A DNA stretch of 64,000 bases from Cinnamomum chago. Taxonomy: Eukaryota > Streptophyta > Magnoliopsida > Laurales > Lauraceae. The notes beneath the pieces are model-generated. The model had not been told where the DNA came from, did not search any database, and saw only the letters and a program-made list of their open reading frames with translations. A program made the translations under genes and the position numbers. The stretch covers positions 7,934,001 through 7,998,000 of the forward strand of contig CP142451.1 in the NCBI GenBank assembly GCA_038049695.1. The letters run 5' to 3'. This document shows, piece by piece, positions 36,217-56,822 of this stretch (its first letter is position 1; the number at the start of each line of letters is the position of its first letter).

Positions 36217-39200
36217 ATGGGAGTAGAAGAAGAGGCCAAGAAGGTGGAAGTGGAATCGCCTTCTCAGACGGTAGAAGCAGAAGCGCCGCCTGCGACTCCA
36301 CCTCCTCCTCTGGCGCCGTTAGAAGTTTCTCCAAAAGACGTGACGGAGGAGAAGACTGTGATTCCGTCGCCTACTACAGTGGAGAAAGTCGATGATTCCA
36401 AAGCTATTTCTGTTGTTGATAGTAAGATCTCTGAATTTCTGAGTTTTAGATCTTCTCGGATTTTTTTTTCATGCAAGTTGCTGTGAAATGATTGTTTTAG
36501 ATTTAGATGATTCAGGATTCATGTGATCTTTGCAGAAATTCAAGATCTGTATTCCCTTTTAGTATGATTTTTTTTTCTGTTCTCTGTTTTAGCAGCTTTT
36601 AGCTTGTGTGAGTTTCTGTTGAATTACAGAACTTGCCTTGTTTTATGATCATTGGATACTTGGATATGTTCTTCACCAAATTATCTTCTCAAGATACCTT
36701 TTTTTTTTTTTTGAATACTTCAGACAAATTTTGTGGAACCAAGATGTAAATTAGCCTTTACTTTGGTAGTTTGGTGTAGGTGTTATCTAATAAAGAATCA
36801 CAATCCTACAAAATTCTACTGTATGTGGAATCATCCCCTAAGATACCTTGGATTACTTGTATCAAGCATGTTTGGTAACAGGTGAGGAATTCGTAGATAT
36901 GAAGATTTATCACTGCCCTTGGAACATAGATTCCTCATTGAGAACTTGTATAGTGAAGATTTTAAATTGATATCAATGCATATAGTTGAGAAAAATTGGT
37001 TTTGGCAGAATATTCTCAGATCCTATGGGGGAGGCAGGATCTAAAAATCCTCAAAAACGATGATTTTCATCATCGGTCTGAATCCTCAGTAATTTACAAT
37101 TGCCCGAACATGGATTTTCCACGACTATGTGAAAAGCAGAAATCTTTTTCCACAAGGATTCGGTTTTCAAACGTAAGAATTTCTTTTTTCAGAAAAATAC
37201 TTCTTCTTGATTATCCTCTTAATGCTTCATTCTTAAATCTTGTCTTCGCGAGTATGCACAAATAATTTTAGAAAATTATTTTTTAGGGTTGTCCATATCT
37301 AGATTCAAATTTGCACTTCTGATTTATTTATTTTTCAATTTTCCTAGGCTTTTCTTTTTTACTTTTGTAACATACACTTAATCCACTCTCATCATTTGTT
37401 AGAATATACAGAGTTTTTTTCTATTTTATAATCTTTGAGGAGCTTTCAATGATTTTTCTCAAAATTCTATAAAAGATTTTCATTCATATCTTTGAGCGTT
37501 TTCAGTTATTTTCTATCTTCTCTGAAAACACATTTGTCTTTTGGGTTTTCCTTTTTCCTGCTCTTTCTAGCTTATGTAAAAAATAAAAAATAAAAAATTT
37601 CTTGAAAGAAATTCAATAAATTATATGGGATGCTCTAAGCAGATCTTCATCTAACCAATGTCATTTCATGGCCTTATATCTGGCTATAAACTTTCAAAGG
37701 GGCTGGATAATATAGAGAGTCACATTTATCATATCATCTGGACCTCATAAACTTGCAAAGAGGCCCACTTGTGGATGCAGCATGGAAATCCATCCTGCGG
37801 CCACAACAGAGGATCTGTTTCACTCAATATGGTCGATATATATTCCTTTCACTCCCCATATCTTAAATTTACATAGGCTCCAATTTTGGCATTTCCTTTC
37901 TTGTTCTATCAAATTTTTTTGGGGCTTTTATGTAAAAAATGCGTTTTATAGCATCACTTTATATCAGATCCATATGAAATTTAGTGTTATATTATAAATG
38001 TTCAGGGATCAAGCTACGGCTGGGAACAAAATCTTTTCTGTTTTGTGCTTATCAGATGTTCAAGTTCCTTTAACTATTTTATGTGTGTGATTATAAATTT
38101 GGGAATTTTAAAATGTTTTTGTGTTTACTTGGATTTACCCTTTTGAGTGTCTGTTTATTGACAGAGGTTTCTTCTGAAAAAAGCTCCGGGGGATCAATTG
38201 ACCGAGGTTAGTATTGAACTAGATTATGAATAAATATGGAGAGCTTAATGTGAGTTGTTTCATAGTAAGAGTTTGTTGCTTTTTATTTCAGATGCTGTTC
38301 TTGCACGAGTCCAAACAGAGAAGAGGATGTCTTTAATCAAGGCATGGGAAGAAAGTGAAAAGACACAGTCTGAGAACAAGTGAGAGTTCCTATCTTTTTT
38401 TCTCAGTGCTGGTTTTGTCTTTTCCTTTGCTTTTATTGTAGTATGAAATATAAATACCTTTTTAGTCACGGGTCACCATTTCATTTCTTATCCAGATTAT
38501 CATCCTTGGTTTGCAGTTTGTTTGACATAAATGTTGTTGAATCTTTACATAAATTGCTTTAATGGGGATTCTATTAGACGTGTTCTTTCACTCTTGACAA
38601 ATTTCTTATCTTTGCCTTACGAATTTAAGGAGTGTTGTGAAATCTTTCACTCTTAGAACTGAGAAAATTGTAGCACTTCGGACAAGTTTAGCATGCTAGA
38701 AAGCCTTAAAGGAGAACCTCCTTTAAGAAAAATAGAATTAAAGGTTTGGGTTACATTGACAAGAGCCCCTGTCAAATTGGAAAGATGCTCATTGTTGCAA
38801 CCTTGAGGTTGCGGGTTGAGTCGAGGAAAAGGAAATGGGGTCAACATGTGAATCAGTTAGGTCACAACTTCCATCCAAATTGTAGTTACGGTTGGATTTG
38901 AACACCAGTTTTTCCACACTTCAACAGCCGTTTAATTGTAGAGGTTATACCAAATCAAGAATTTATGTATTGGTATGGGCCCCTTATTGGCTGGGCCTGA
39001 ACTTCTAACTAAATATGCTCATTCTATCTAAAATTTAGGTGACCATGTCCCGGATTGGTCCATTAGGAGCCCTGTTAAGTGAGTTAAAAATTGATTTTCC
39101 GCCTATGGTTGGCTCTTCATCGCTTGTATCTGAATTTCTTTAACTTTTTTATTTCAATTTGGTTTCCTTTTCCTTGGCATTCGTATTTCCTAACATTTTG

Positions 39201-39638
39201 ATAAGTGCAAGTTCTGTACCCAAATTCGCTCTTTTGTGCAACTAAAATATGCAATCTCGGAGTAGGCATGTTTCACTTGTTTCGTCATTGGGTAGTTCTG
39301 TCGCTAGTTAAGATCCACTGAATTATCAATTGATTTAGCTCAGACAGCTTATATCTGGTGTTGGATTGGAGAACTTTTATGCTTTTCAAGTTTTATCGTG
39401 TTGCTATTATTATGATTCTGGCTTGCATGACTTGTTTCTTAACTGTTGGGAATTTAACATGCTTGATCAGGGCCCATAAGAAGCTTTCAACTATTATATC
39501 ATGGGAGAACACAAAGAAGGCAACTGTAGAAGCTCAGCTGAAAACAATCGAGGTTTGCTTCTCCTAACTGACACTTTTTATGCACATTAGACCTCAAGGA
39601 ATAAAATTGTGCTTAAGGGAGGAGTACTACGTTCTTCG

Positions 39639-39702
<64 letters not shown>

Positions 39703-41031
39703 ATGAAATAGGGAAACATAGCCCTTATCCCATTCATTTCCCGCCCTCCGTTATCCACTACTTTTGTAATGCCCTTTTCTCTGAAACTATTGTATTGCTC
39801 CAAGAACTAAAGCAAAGTGTTTCAACCGTATACTTTCCACTGAAAATGGTACACTTTTTGTGGGTATTTCAAGGAGTACATTTAACTTTTTTACAGGGTT
39901 GTCAAGCAAGCTCCATGCTTAATTGGTCTTCCCTGTTTATTTAGTTTTTAATATTTCTAACACTTCAAACCTTCACAGAGTGGGTGTTTTAACGGTTTTC
40001 TATGTACATGCTTGATCCATTTCCAGCAACATTGAATCTCTTTCATTAGGATAAATGAGTGGAAATATCTAAACTTTCAAGAGCTAAACTGCATGTTGGT
40101 TGTGACACACATTCGTTGGCAAAAGCAAAAGGGCCTAATTTCGTTGGAGTTAATTATTGGCTCAATTGAAAGAAGTCCTGCTTCTTTAAACCTATGTATA
40201 TAGTAAAACTGGCATGAATCAAAATAGCAATTAGCCCTTTTGTGTCTGATTCTTCATTTGTTTATCATGTAGGAAGGGATTTTTTTTTTACTTTTTTTTG
40301 GAAATGTTAAGAGGTTACAGCACTTTATTGGGAAGACATAACCAAACAACAAGAGAACCCAAAAGGGGCTTATACCCTACTCCAAAAGCAAACCATGACA
40401 AAGCCATGACAAAGTATGAGCAATGCAAGGGACCACTCTATCCACATATATTACCCTGAAACTTATATCAGGGCTATATTTAATGATACAAATAGTCTTG
40501 CTTAGACATTTTCAACCCAAGCAGGTTTTCCTAATCGTCTGTTTCACCAAATTGAAACACACTCTTAAAATCCATTAAATGGGTTTAAATTATCTTCTCG
40601 TGATTCTCCAAGTTATTTCTATTTTTTTCCTCCTTTTCTAGTTATTGAATAATAATTCAACAAGTTTTAACTATCAAAAGCTTACAAAAAAATGTAAAAT
40701 ATGGAGTTTTCATTTACATGAATTGAGTTTCTTGGAATTGTCTCAACCTGGTGGAAAGTCTCAATCAATTATTTAGATAACTAACCTCCTACTAGTAGAG
40801 TGACTGATGCTATGCCAACTTCACAACCAGGAAAAGCTGGAGAAGAAGAAGGCAGAATATGCAGAGAAAATGAAGAATAAGATTGCTATCATCCACAAGG
40901 AAGCAGAAGAGAAGAGGGCACTGGTTGAAGCCAAGCGTTGTGAAGAGATGCTCAAGGCTGAAGAGATGGCTGCCAAATATCGTGCAACCGGCCTCGCCCC
41001 AAAGAAGCTTTTTGGGTGCTTCAGTGGCTAA
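36217..41031 (+). CDS. Remorin, group 1 type; five exons, 205 aa
   Basis: Exons: 36217-36421, 38165-38206, 38292-38379, 39471-39552, 40831-41031; all junctions are GT-AG and keep frame. Remorins are plant-specific proteins attached to the inner face of the plasma membrane, where they organise nanodomains and affect plasmodesmata, virus movement and immune signalling. Residues 1-80 form a Pro/Glu-rich disordered region (PPATPPPPLAP). The Remorin_C domain starts near DRDAVLARVQTEKR (81-94) and contains IKAWEESEK, a long charged coiled coil (about 115-185, EKLEKKKAEYAEKMKNK), and YRATG. The C-terminal anchor APKKLFGCFSG is the RemCA type: two lysines, hydrophobic residues and one cysteine (C202) available for S-acylation. 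Most relatives end at GCF; this one has two more residues. A non-ATG open stretch precedes the start; the ATG at 36217 is chosen because it fits the family. Confidence 0.95.
36422..38164 (+). other. Remorin intron 1
   Basis: 1.74 kb, T-rich, GTAAGA donor and TTGACAG acceptor. No feature beyond homopolymer runs. Confidence 0.8.
38380..39470 (+). other. Remorin intron 3
   Basis: 1.09 kb. A block near 38740-38840 with GGTTGCGGGTTGAGTC resembles a SINE B-box but has no clear partner. Nothing else is supported. Confidence 0.6.
39553..40830 (+). other. Remorin intron 4
   Basis: 1.28 kb. Holds a long (AT)n run followed by a short (AC)n. The stretch after 40280 (T-runs, then CACTTTATTGGGAAGAC) may be a decayed transposon end, unassigned. 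Confidence 0.55.
39640..39700. repeat. (AT)n(AC)n microsatellite in remorin intron 4
   Basis: About 25 AT units then a short AC run. Confidence 0.95.
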
Positions 41032-42531
41032 AACCATCACACTCAGAAGACAACAAAAGAAAAGGGAAAAGAAAAACATGTTTTCTTTTATTTGTTTGTT
41101 TGTATAATTCCTCCCCCATCTTTCGTTTGCCTTCTGTGAGTGTTAACTCTGTAGGTAGAGTTTCATTGTTGTATGTGTGTATAGTGTGATGTGTTGCTGT
41201 ATATTTAATTATACAGTTAATTTATGACAACCAAGTTTGGATTATTCTTTATTTTGCATTTGTAGATTCTTATGCTTGTGTTAAAACTGTTTCCAATCAA
41301 GTAGAATTGCCACTCTTCCCACTTGTGTGGACTCTCTTGGGTCCCAGTCCCCTGTGCTGGGTACCCAAAAAAATTCCAAGTGGAATTTTCAGAATCAGGA
41401 AAAATGATTCTGCTGTTACCAATAACAAAGATGCATTTCATTTTATCAATCTCACAGTATTAAACCCAGAAATATGGGACATTGAAATGAAATAGCAGGT
41501 GATCTTTCTAAAGCAGAAGGAAAAGGTCGATTAGCGGAAAAAGAAATGGTAAGATGGTACATTGAACTTGGTTCTGGGTCTCAGGTACTTTTCCAGAAAC
41601 TAGTCAGGTTTGTAGCAAGTGGTTGGGAGAACCTTAAGTTCAATTGGCGTGGAGTGATCCTTGCTTGTTTGCTGTTTCTCATGGACCCATGTTTTCATGC
41701 TCTTGTGATCTTTCAGCTCAACATATTTTTATGAATAGTAGTAGTTGGGAATCAAGTGTCTGACTTATCTCAGCATGGATTTCGAGAGATTTTCCTTTCC
41801 ACATTCAAGAATCAACATTGATCCATTCATGTTTTCAAGTGTTCTTGCCAAATAACAGTTATACAGATGACTCTAATCTGATGCCAATTCTTCTCCATTT
41901 ACTGAGAGATCAGGTACCTAGCCTATGGTTGGATTAAATGATCAAGATAGAAAATCATCCTGTCATACAAGAATAGATAATACTAATGGGCCTCACATAC
42001 ATTATTGGTAGGACTTGGTTTCTCTAAATTAGGTTATGCCTTCACCATCATAACATCAGGAAAACATAATATTATAATGTGTTATCAATATTTTATATAA
42101 TACTTCTGTATCCTGTCCAATAATATCATCATAATCCTAATGATAACAACAATACTATAATATCAAGAGTAATGTAATTATACTTGTTATCCTAGTAGTA
42201 TCTATATGGCTATTAAATTGGATTTGATGTCAATTTATGGAGGAAATGGGATCAGGAGTTTTGTATTTTTTGTAGTGAGATGTGCATGGGTCTACATGGG
42301 GCTCTCGCCCTCACACACTTTAGCCCCATTTGCCACATCAGTCCCACTCCCATATGTACAATAGTATCTATGGGATGGAACTACAACAGCGTATTCTTTC
42401 ATGGCATAGCACATTTAGAACTAATAGAATGATACAAATGTAATGAAGTTAAAACAAAACAAGTTTAATGCAACAGTAATTCATACATAAGATAAAGAGC
42501 AACAACTATGAGATTGTTATTATTACTATTA
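41032..42531. other. Convergent intergenic region between remorin and PMEI
   Basis: The two genes point at each other 1.5 kb apart, so this holds both 3' UTRs. No gene or clear repeat otherwise; 42050-42250 is strongly AT-rich. Confidence 0.6.
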
Positions 42532-43062
42532 TTATCCAGACCCAGTGACAAGCTTTAAGATGGCCAAAGAAATACTGCATAACTTGGTGAATTCAACATT
42601 GTTGGTAGTCAAGGGCGATCTAGAGCCTACGTCGTGGAATTCTTCCTCACATGCTTGAGCGTCGCCCATGGCCGCTGTCACCCAGGTGTTAACGTCACTA
42701 TAACCATTCGATTCAAGCGCTGCAAGAGAGTCCTCGATCTGGTCGATGGCGTCAAGGTATTGCTCCAAGCAGTCATTGAGGCATTGGTCCATGTACTGAT
42801 TATTCTCGCCCACCATCAGCTCAGTGATGCGGTCATGTGTCATGGATGCCTTTGTATGAGCTATCCTTAGGACAATGGCCACTAGTTCTTTAGGGTCTGC
42901 CTTATGGCTATTGGGGTCCGATTGGAACGTCGTCAAACACAAGTCATTGTGCAAGGTTTTCTTGCATGTGTCGCGAATGAAGTTGGTGACGGCGATTTCC
43001 TTGGCAGAGGAGAGTGTGAGAACTAGGGGGAGGAGAAGGAACAAATGGAAGAAAAGTCTCAT
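42532..43062 (-). CDS. PMEI / invertase-inhibitor-like protein, secreted, intronless, 176 aa
   Basis: The family binds pectin methylesterase or apoplastic/vacuolar invertase as a four-helix bundle and blocks it. Residues 1-20 (MRLFFHLFLLLPLVLTLSSA) are a signal peptide with cleavage likely after SSA. The mature part has the expected cysteines: C33 and C42 in the N-terminal helical hairpin, and C98 (DCLEQYLDAID) with C138 (ACEEEF), which pair in known members. C94 and C162 are additional. The C-terminal LCSISLAILKL matches the last helix (often SNALAI). The length is typical. The sequence alone does not separate PMEI from invertase inhibitors. A TATA-like ATTTAAAA lies at 43163-43170, about 100 bases upstream, and the leader has a GA run. 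Confidence 0.9.
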   Translation of the reverse strand: MRLFFHLFLLLPLVLTLSSAKEIAVTNFIRDTCKKTLHNDLCLTTFQSDPNSHKADPKELVAIVLRIAHTKASMTHDRITELMVGENNQYMDQCLNDCLEQYLDAIDQIEDSLAALESNGYSDVNTWVTAAMGDAQACEEEFHDVGSRSPLTTNNVEFTKLCSISLAILKLVTGSG

Positions 43063-45467
43063 ACTTTTATCTCTTTGTTTGTGTTTGAGAGAGAGAGAGA
43101 GATGCAGATAGTAATGATAGTAAGAGGAGTAAGTATTGGTGGGATATCAGCAAGAAGGGTCCTTTTAAATTGGGGTTGTGAATGAGACTGAAAGGAATGG
43201 TTTTATTTATGTTGTAAAAGTGCAGTGTAGGAGGAGATTTGGTGTGGATGGTCACAGTGGTAATGGTTATTAGAACGGTGGTAGGGAGGGACACAAGACC
43301 CGCTTTTGCTGTTAGGAGGTTTTCTTTAAGAGGACTGGTTTATGGTGGGTATTTCATGGTTCTTCCACGAGAATAGTTTGTGGTCGGTATTTCATTGATT
43401 TTACATGAGAATAGTTGTTAGTTTAAGGACTGAGTTAGGATGGTCCCAATGAGATTTTAGGTGAAGGGGTCTTTTTCACAGCTTATATGACTTGCAAGTG
43501 GTATTAAGTATAACATAATCTTAACCAAAGATATTAACAATTCAGTTGAATATCGTTGGCCAGATCGCCCATATATGGTTTCATAGGTATGATTTATCAC
43601 GGTGCATATTTTATTGGGATGATATCAGCAAGAGAAAATATCATGATATATTTGGATTTTGGATATTTTTTTTAAGGATAATTTTGGAAAAATATAGTTA
43701 AAAATAAAATTATATCTCATCATAAAAACTGCAGTGCATAAATGGTAAATAGTTTGAGATAGAAAATTAATTTTACTAGGATATGAGACATTTCCTATAT
43801 TAAGCTTTCTTCTCCTATCTTGTAGCCATATGAAATCATAATCTAAGAAATAATTTTAACTATTGTTCAGTCATACTCATAGGGCGCCGAACATCAATAT
43901 TAATAGGAAACATTAAAGTTTGACTGATATCAAACCCCAATAATGTATTTCCAACATTGATCTAGATGGCCCTTAAGAGGTTGCAGAAGTTGCACAAATC
44001 ACTTCAATCTGACTGTTACACGCATAACTAGTGGGGCTGATAGGCAGCAGCACCCAGGTGGCCCGACCCAATCCTGGCCCGTGGACTCTAACAACCTCTC
44101 CAGGGCTAATTTATCGACTGATAGGCCTATATACGTTAAAGGCCCTGCCCAGAATATTTAACACAATGGGCTTATATATTTGCAAATGAACTGTGCCTGC
44201 AGTTGACTTTTGAGGGAGGCCCATGGGCTGGAATGGAGCATGGGATTAAGCAGATCATAAAAGTGCAACGTTTGACAAGCCTGACTTTTAGGCTCAGGGC
44301 CTGAACTTAAACCCAACAAAGTATGGGCTAGGCTTGGACAAGCTTGAGCCCGGCCGGGCATAACAAAGGCCATGAACATCATCCTCACACTCAAGCATGC
44401 ACCCCGGGAGTACTAGATCATCCTTGACTGAAGTCTGAAGTAGCGTCGAATCAGGTAGTTCACTCAGCAAAGTGGCTTGCTCGGTGCCACCAGAAGCATT
44501 TCCAACCATTCCGTTGCAGCCACATCACCACCTTGCCCAAAAAACCATTCTCCCATGGATAGTTAAGTGGGTACACACCTACCTCTCCATAGAAATCACC
44601 TGAGATCGATCCGTATTTGACAGGTATCATGTCTCAGTGAGCTAGTATTTAGCAAAGAAATAAAAAGGTCAAGGACTACAAGTGTTTCAAATGAAAACAG
44701 GGGGAGAGGGATTGAACCCAGAAATCAATCATGGATTTTCAAATGGGCTCATAGAAAATGGACCTCTGTACAAAGGAAAATCCAAAAATCAGACAGTTCA
44801 GGTCCTGAAATTAACTTTTGGTCATGAGTTGTGACCGAGGATGACCATCAAGAATAATGAAAGGCAGCCCCATCTGTACATAACCAGAAAGCCCCAGTAC
44901 TGTATTTACTTGTACTGACTCTTGAGTAAGAACGGCAATGTTTATCTCCATGTTCACTTGATAGAACAGCAAATACCCTAACAACCATGCAAACCTTTTT
45001 TTTTAATGGGAATTCGTATTATCAGCATCTTAGTAATACAAAAAGTATACACTGAAATGCATAAAAGAAACAGCCAAAGAGCTAAAGCAACCACCCCACA
45101 TTAGCTTACAAGTTCCTCACCAGGCTACCCTAAAAACAATAATAAACAATAATAATGTCTATGCCTCCACTAGCATAAACAAGCCCAACGCCGTTCTGCT
45201 GCATAAGACTCTTGAAGTAGAATCCATTTTCCATACAGAAGTACAAATAAACTTTAACAAAGTCAAATAGTATACAAAGACATAATCATTAGTCCAAACA
45301 TGCAGATTTAGGACAGATTAGTCCAATCATATGATTTCTACCTGGAAAAAAAAACCCTATTTGAACCAATCATATGATTTCTACCTGGAAAAAAAACCCT
45401 ATTTGAACTGCAAACTGTTAAATTTAGATTACCAACTGTTGAATCAGTGATCTCATTTTCTCCAAGC
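43063..45467. other. Intergenic: PMEI promoter and CFIm25 3' region
   Basis: Both flanking genes are on the minus strand. An imperfect tandem of about 42 bases lies at 43337-43420 (GGTATTTCAT...GAGAATAGTT twice). A perfect-looking 42-43 bp duplication sits at 45323-45407, just after the CFIm25 stop. The rest has no supported feature. Confidence 0.5.
45323..45407. repeat. Tandem duplication in the CFIm25 3' UTR region
   Basis: Units 45323-45365 and 45366-45407 differ only by one base in an A-run. They start 61 bases past the CFIm25 stop codon in transcript direction, so they should lie in the 3' UTR. Confidence 0.9.
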
Positions 45468-54462
<8,995 letters not shown>

Positions 54463-54986
54463 TTACGACTCACCACACCAATATAGAAGAAAAGAGAGCA
54501 TTCTCGAGTGGGCTTTTATTTGCGGGTTACCACTAGAGAGGTCCATTCAAATTGTATTTCAGGCCCTGGGGTTTCCCTTTATATTTTAGGGATAACTTTC
54601 AGATTAGCCCTCAGAGCCTAAACTACAGAAAGAATCAACAATTTGCTAATGCTCAAGGAAAAGTTCTCAAATTATCAATGTTAGTCGCAATCACTATTTC
54701 GCAAAATCCATGAAGATTTTAGATATGAAAACGTAACCTTCTTGGTTTTGTCGTTAATATGATAATATTGAATAATTTGTATCACGGGGACTCACAAAAG
54801 TGTAGAAAATTAGATCTCTAGATTGGAGTTTTCTTTTATAAATTACTTAAAGTCTATGAAGATTAAAATAAATATTTTTTATTATAAATATGGGCTCGCA
54901 AAAATAAAATGAAAAATGGTTCCGAAAGTATACTCGGAGAGAGGGTAATTATTAACAAGAGGTGATGTTTCCACCATCATTGTCCC

Positions 54987-55488
54987 TAGGGGTGTAAAAA
55001 AAAACCGAAAAACCGTCTAACCGAACCGAAACGCGGTTAATAACCGTATTTCACGGTTCGGTTACGGTTACGGTTAATGAAATCAAAAAACCGCAAGGTT
55101 CGGTTAGTTACGATTTTCCGTAATAATTCACGGTTATTAACCGAATCGAACCGTATCATACGGTTTGGTTAACCGTATGCGGTTAACCGTATCGTTTACA
55201 AATAAAAGAAAAAATAAGGGAGTTGAATGAAATATTTCTTATCTTATTTAATTGCTCATTATGTGTCATTTTACCTTCAATCATTCACATTTATTCCCTT
55301 ATGTTAGGAAGGCATTCCACTGTTATTAACCGTAACCGAACCGTTTAATACGGTTAACCGCGGTTACGGTTTTTCACGGTTTTTATGAATACAATTACCG
55401 TTACGGTTTTTAAAGATAGAAAACCGCGGTTACGGTTCGGTTAACGATTTTTCCAAATTAACCGGTTAACCGAACCGTTACACCCCTA
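54987..55488. mobile_element. hAT-like MITE packed with AACCG / CGGTT words
   Basis: Ends TAGGGGTGTAA and TTACACCCCTA, flanked by attgtccc (54979-54986) and actgtccc (55489-55496), 7 of 8 matching. Both arms are crowded with AACCG, CGGTTA and their complements in both orientations, more than twenty in 500 bases, separated by an AT-rich centre (about 55200-55320). There is no open frame of note. Confidence 0.8.
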
Positions 55489-55584
55489 ACTGTCCCTCCC
55501 CTCTCTTGCAACTAACACCAAAAAAGAAAATAACGGAATCGAAAATATGAGATGTGAACATGTGATAAAACTATAATGATGATG

Positions 55585-55660
55585 ATTTTTTATTTTTTTC
55601 TCCTCTTTTACAACAGAGGGTGTTCCAGCTTTTTGGGCCAGAATAATGATAATGATGTTA
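55585..55660 (-). mobile_element. SINE 3' tail fragment
   Basis: The minus strand has GGCCCAAAAAGCTGGAACACCCTC followed by an A-rich run, matching the tail of the SINEs at 5553-5733 and 27421-27636. Confidence 0.42.
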
Positions 55661-55861
55661 ATGATAATACAATTATCAATTTAAAAATAAAATTAATTGC
55701 ATGCACACTAAACAATCATTCTTCAAGTAATTACAGTGGTAGGTACTAGCACGTACAATTATTATTGAAATGCTGACATGTCATCTGTTTAGCTGAAATA
55801 TATTTAATTATATTTTCATTTTACATTATTATATAAGCCTTCACAAATTATTCTCGGATAA

Positions 55862-55991
55862 GGATCCCCTGTTTGGACCAAACAGGGGTCTCCACATGGG
55901 GGGGCGGAGGAGAGAAAAAGTCAATCTCTCTTTCCTCCTCCCCCCCCCCCCCCCCCCCATGGAGGCCCCTGTTTGGTCCAAACAGGGATCC
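55862..55991. mobile_element. Foldback MITE with G- and C-runs
   Basis: Left arm GGATCCCCTGTTTGGACCAA...CCACATGGGGGGG; right arm a C-run of about 19, then CCATGGAGGCCCCTGTTTGG, then TCCAAACAGGGATCC. The arms pair along most of their length. The arm sequence matches the outer MITE at 31619-32366. The long C-run could differ in length between individuals. Confidence 0.7.
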
Positions 55992-56160
55992 CCTGTTTGG
56001 TTCCATTATTCTCTTTTCCTTCTTTGACATCACAACAACTTTAAGATCTCTTTATTGTTCCATGTTTAATATTGTCCTTTTCTAATGTAGGAGTAGCTGG
56101 GCGCGTCTTTTTCTAAACAGAGGTACTACATGAACATACTGGAGGGAACGAACTGTGGCC

Positions 56161-56223
56161 CGGTCCTCCCGACAGCCCTTGGATCCCAGAGCTAGGATCC
56201 AAGGGCTGTCGGGGGGGAGACCG
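56161..56223. repeat. Near-perfect GC-rich hairpin
   Basis: Arm 56161-56186 (CGGTCCTCCCGACAGCCCTT, then GGATCC) pairs with 56195-56223 across an 8-base loop; the only disturbance is extra bases in a G-run. It is related to GGATCCCAGAG repeats near 35790. Confidence 0.85.
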
Positions 56224-56640
56224 AACTGTATGTCCAAGTGTACATAAAAGTGGGGCCAAAGTGGCAATTGGGACTTAAGCATGAGATTGTAAGATATCAA
56301 TATGAAGAGGAGCAACATGAAGGGTTTAGCCATCGTTGATAGATAGTTCTGATCTATGGATTTCATGCACAATGAAGAGGTGATGTGTCATATCTGTGAT
56401 CTGTCCCTCCTGATGTCAGTAGTATATTTGAATGATGAAGCTATTTCTCCTCAAAGAAAAAGGAAAAAAATTAGTTAAAAGCATTTTCCCAACAAGCAAT
56501 TGATACGATTGTAAAATTCAGATTTTAATAGAAATGAACAAGAAAATATGTGTTTGTGCAATTGAGTTGATTGCAATAGTTAACAGAGGCTTCCATCATT
56601 ATATTATGTAGAATGATATGATCATCAGTTTACAATTATT

Positions 56641-56822
56641 ATATATTATAGAAGTACGATTTGATTTCAAAATTGAGCTTTAATTTCGCAATTGATTGTA
56701 AAATTGGAGCTCAGTTTCGATTTCAATTAATATATATTATAGACGTAGGATTTGATTTCGAAATTAGAGTCCAATTTGCTAATCGATTGTAAAATTGGAC
56801 TCTAATCTCAAATCAATTCAAG
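56641..56822. repeat. Imperfect 91-bp tandem duplication
   Basis: Units start at 56641 and 56732 with ATATATTATAGA(A/C)GTA and share GATTTGATTTC and ATTGTAAAATTGGA. They have diverged by roughly a fifth by eye. Confidence 0.72.
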
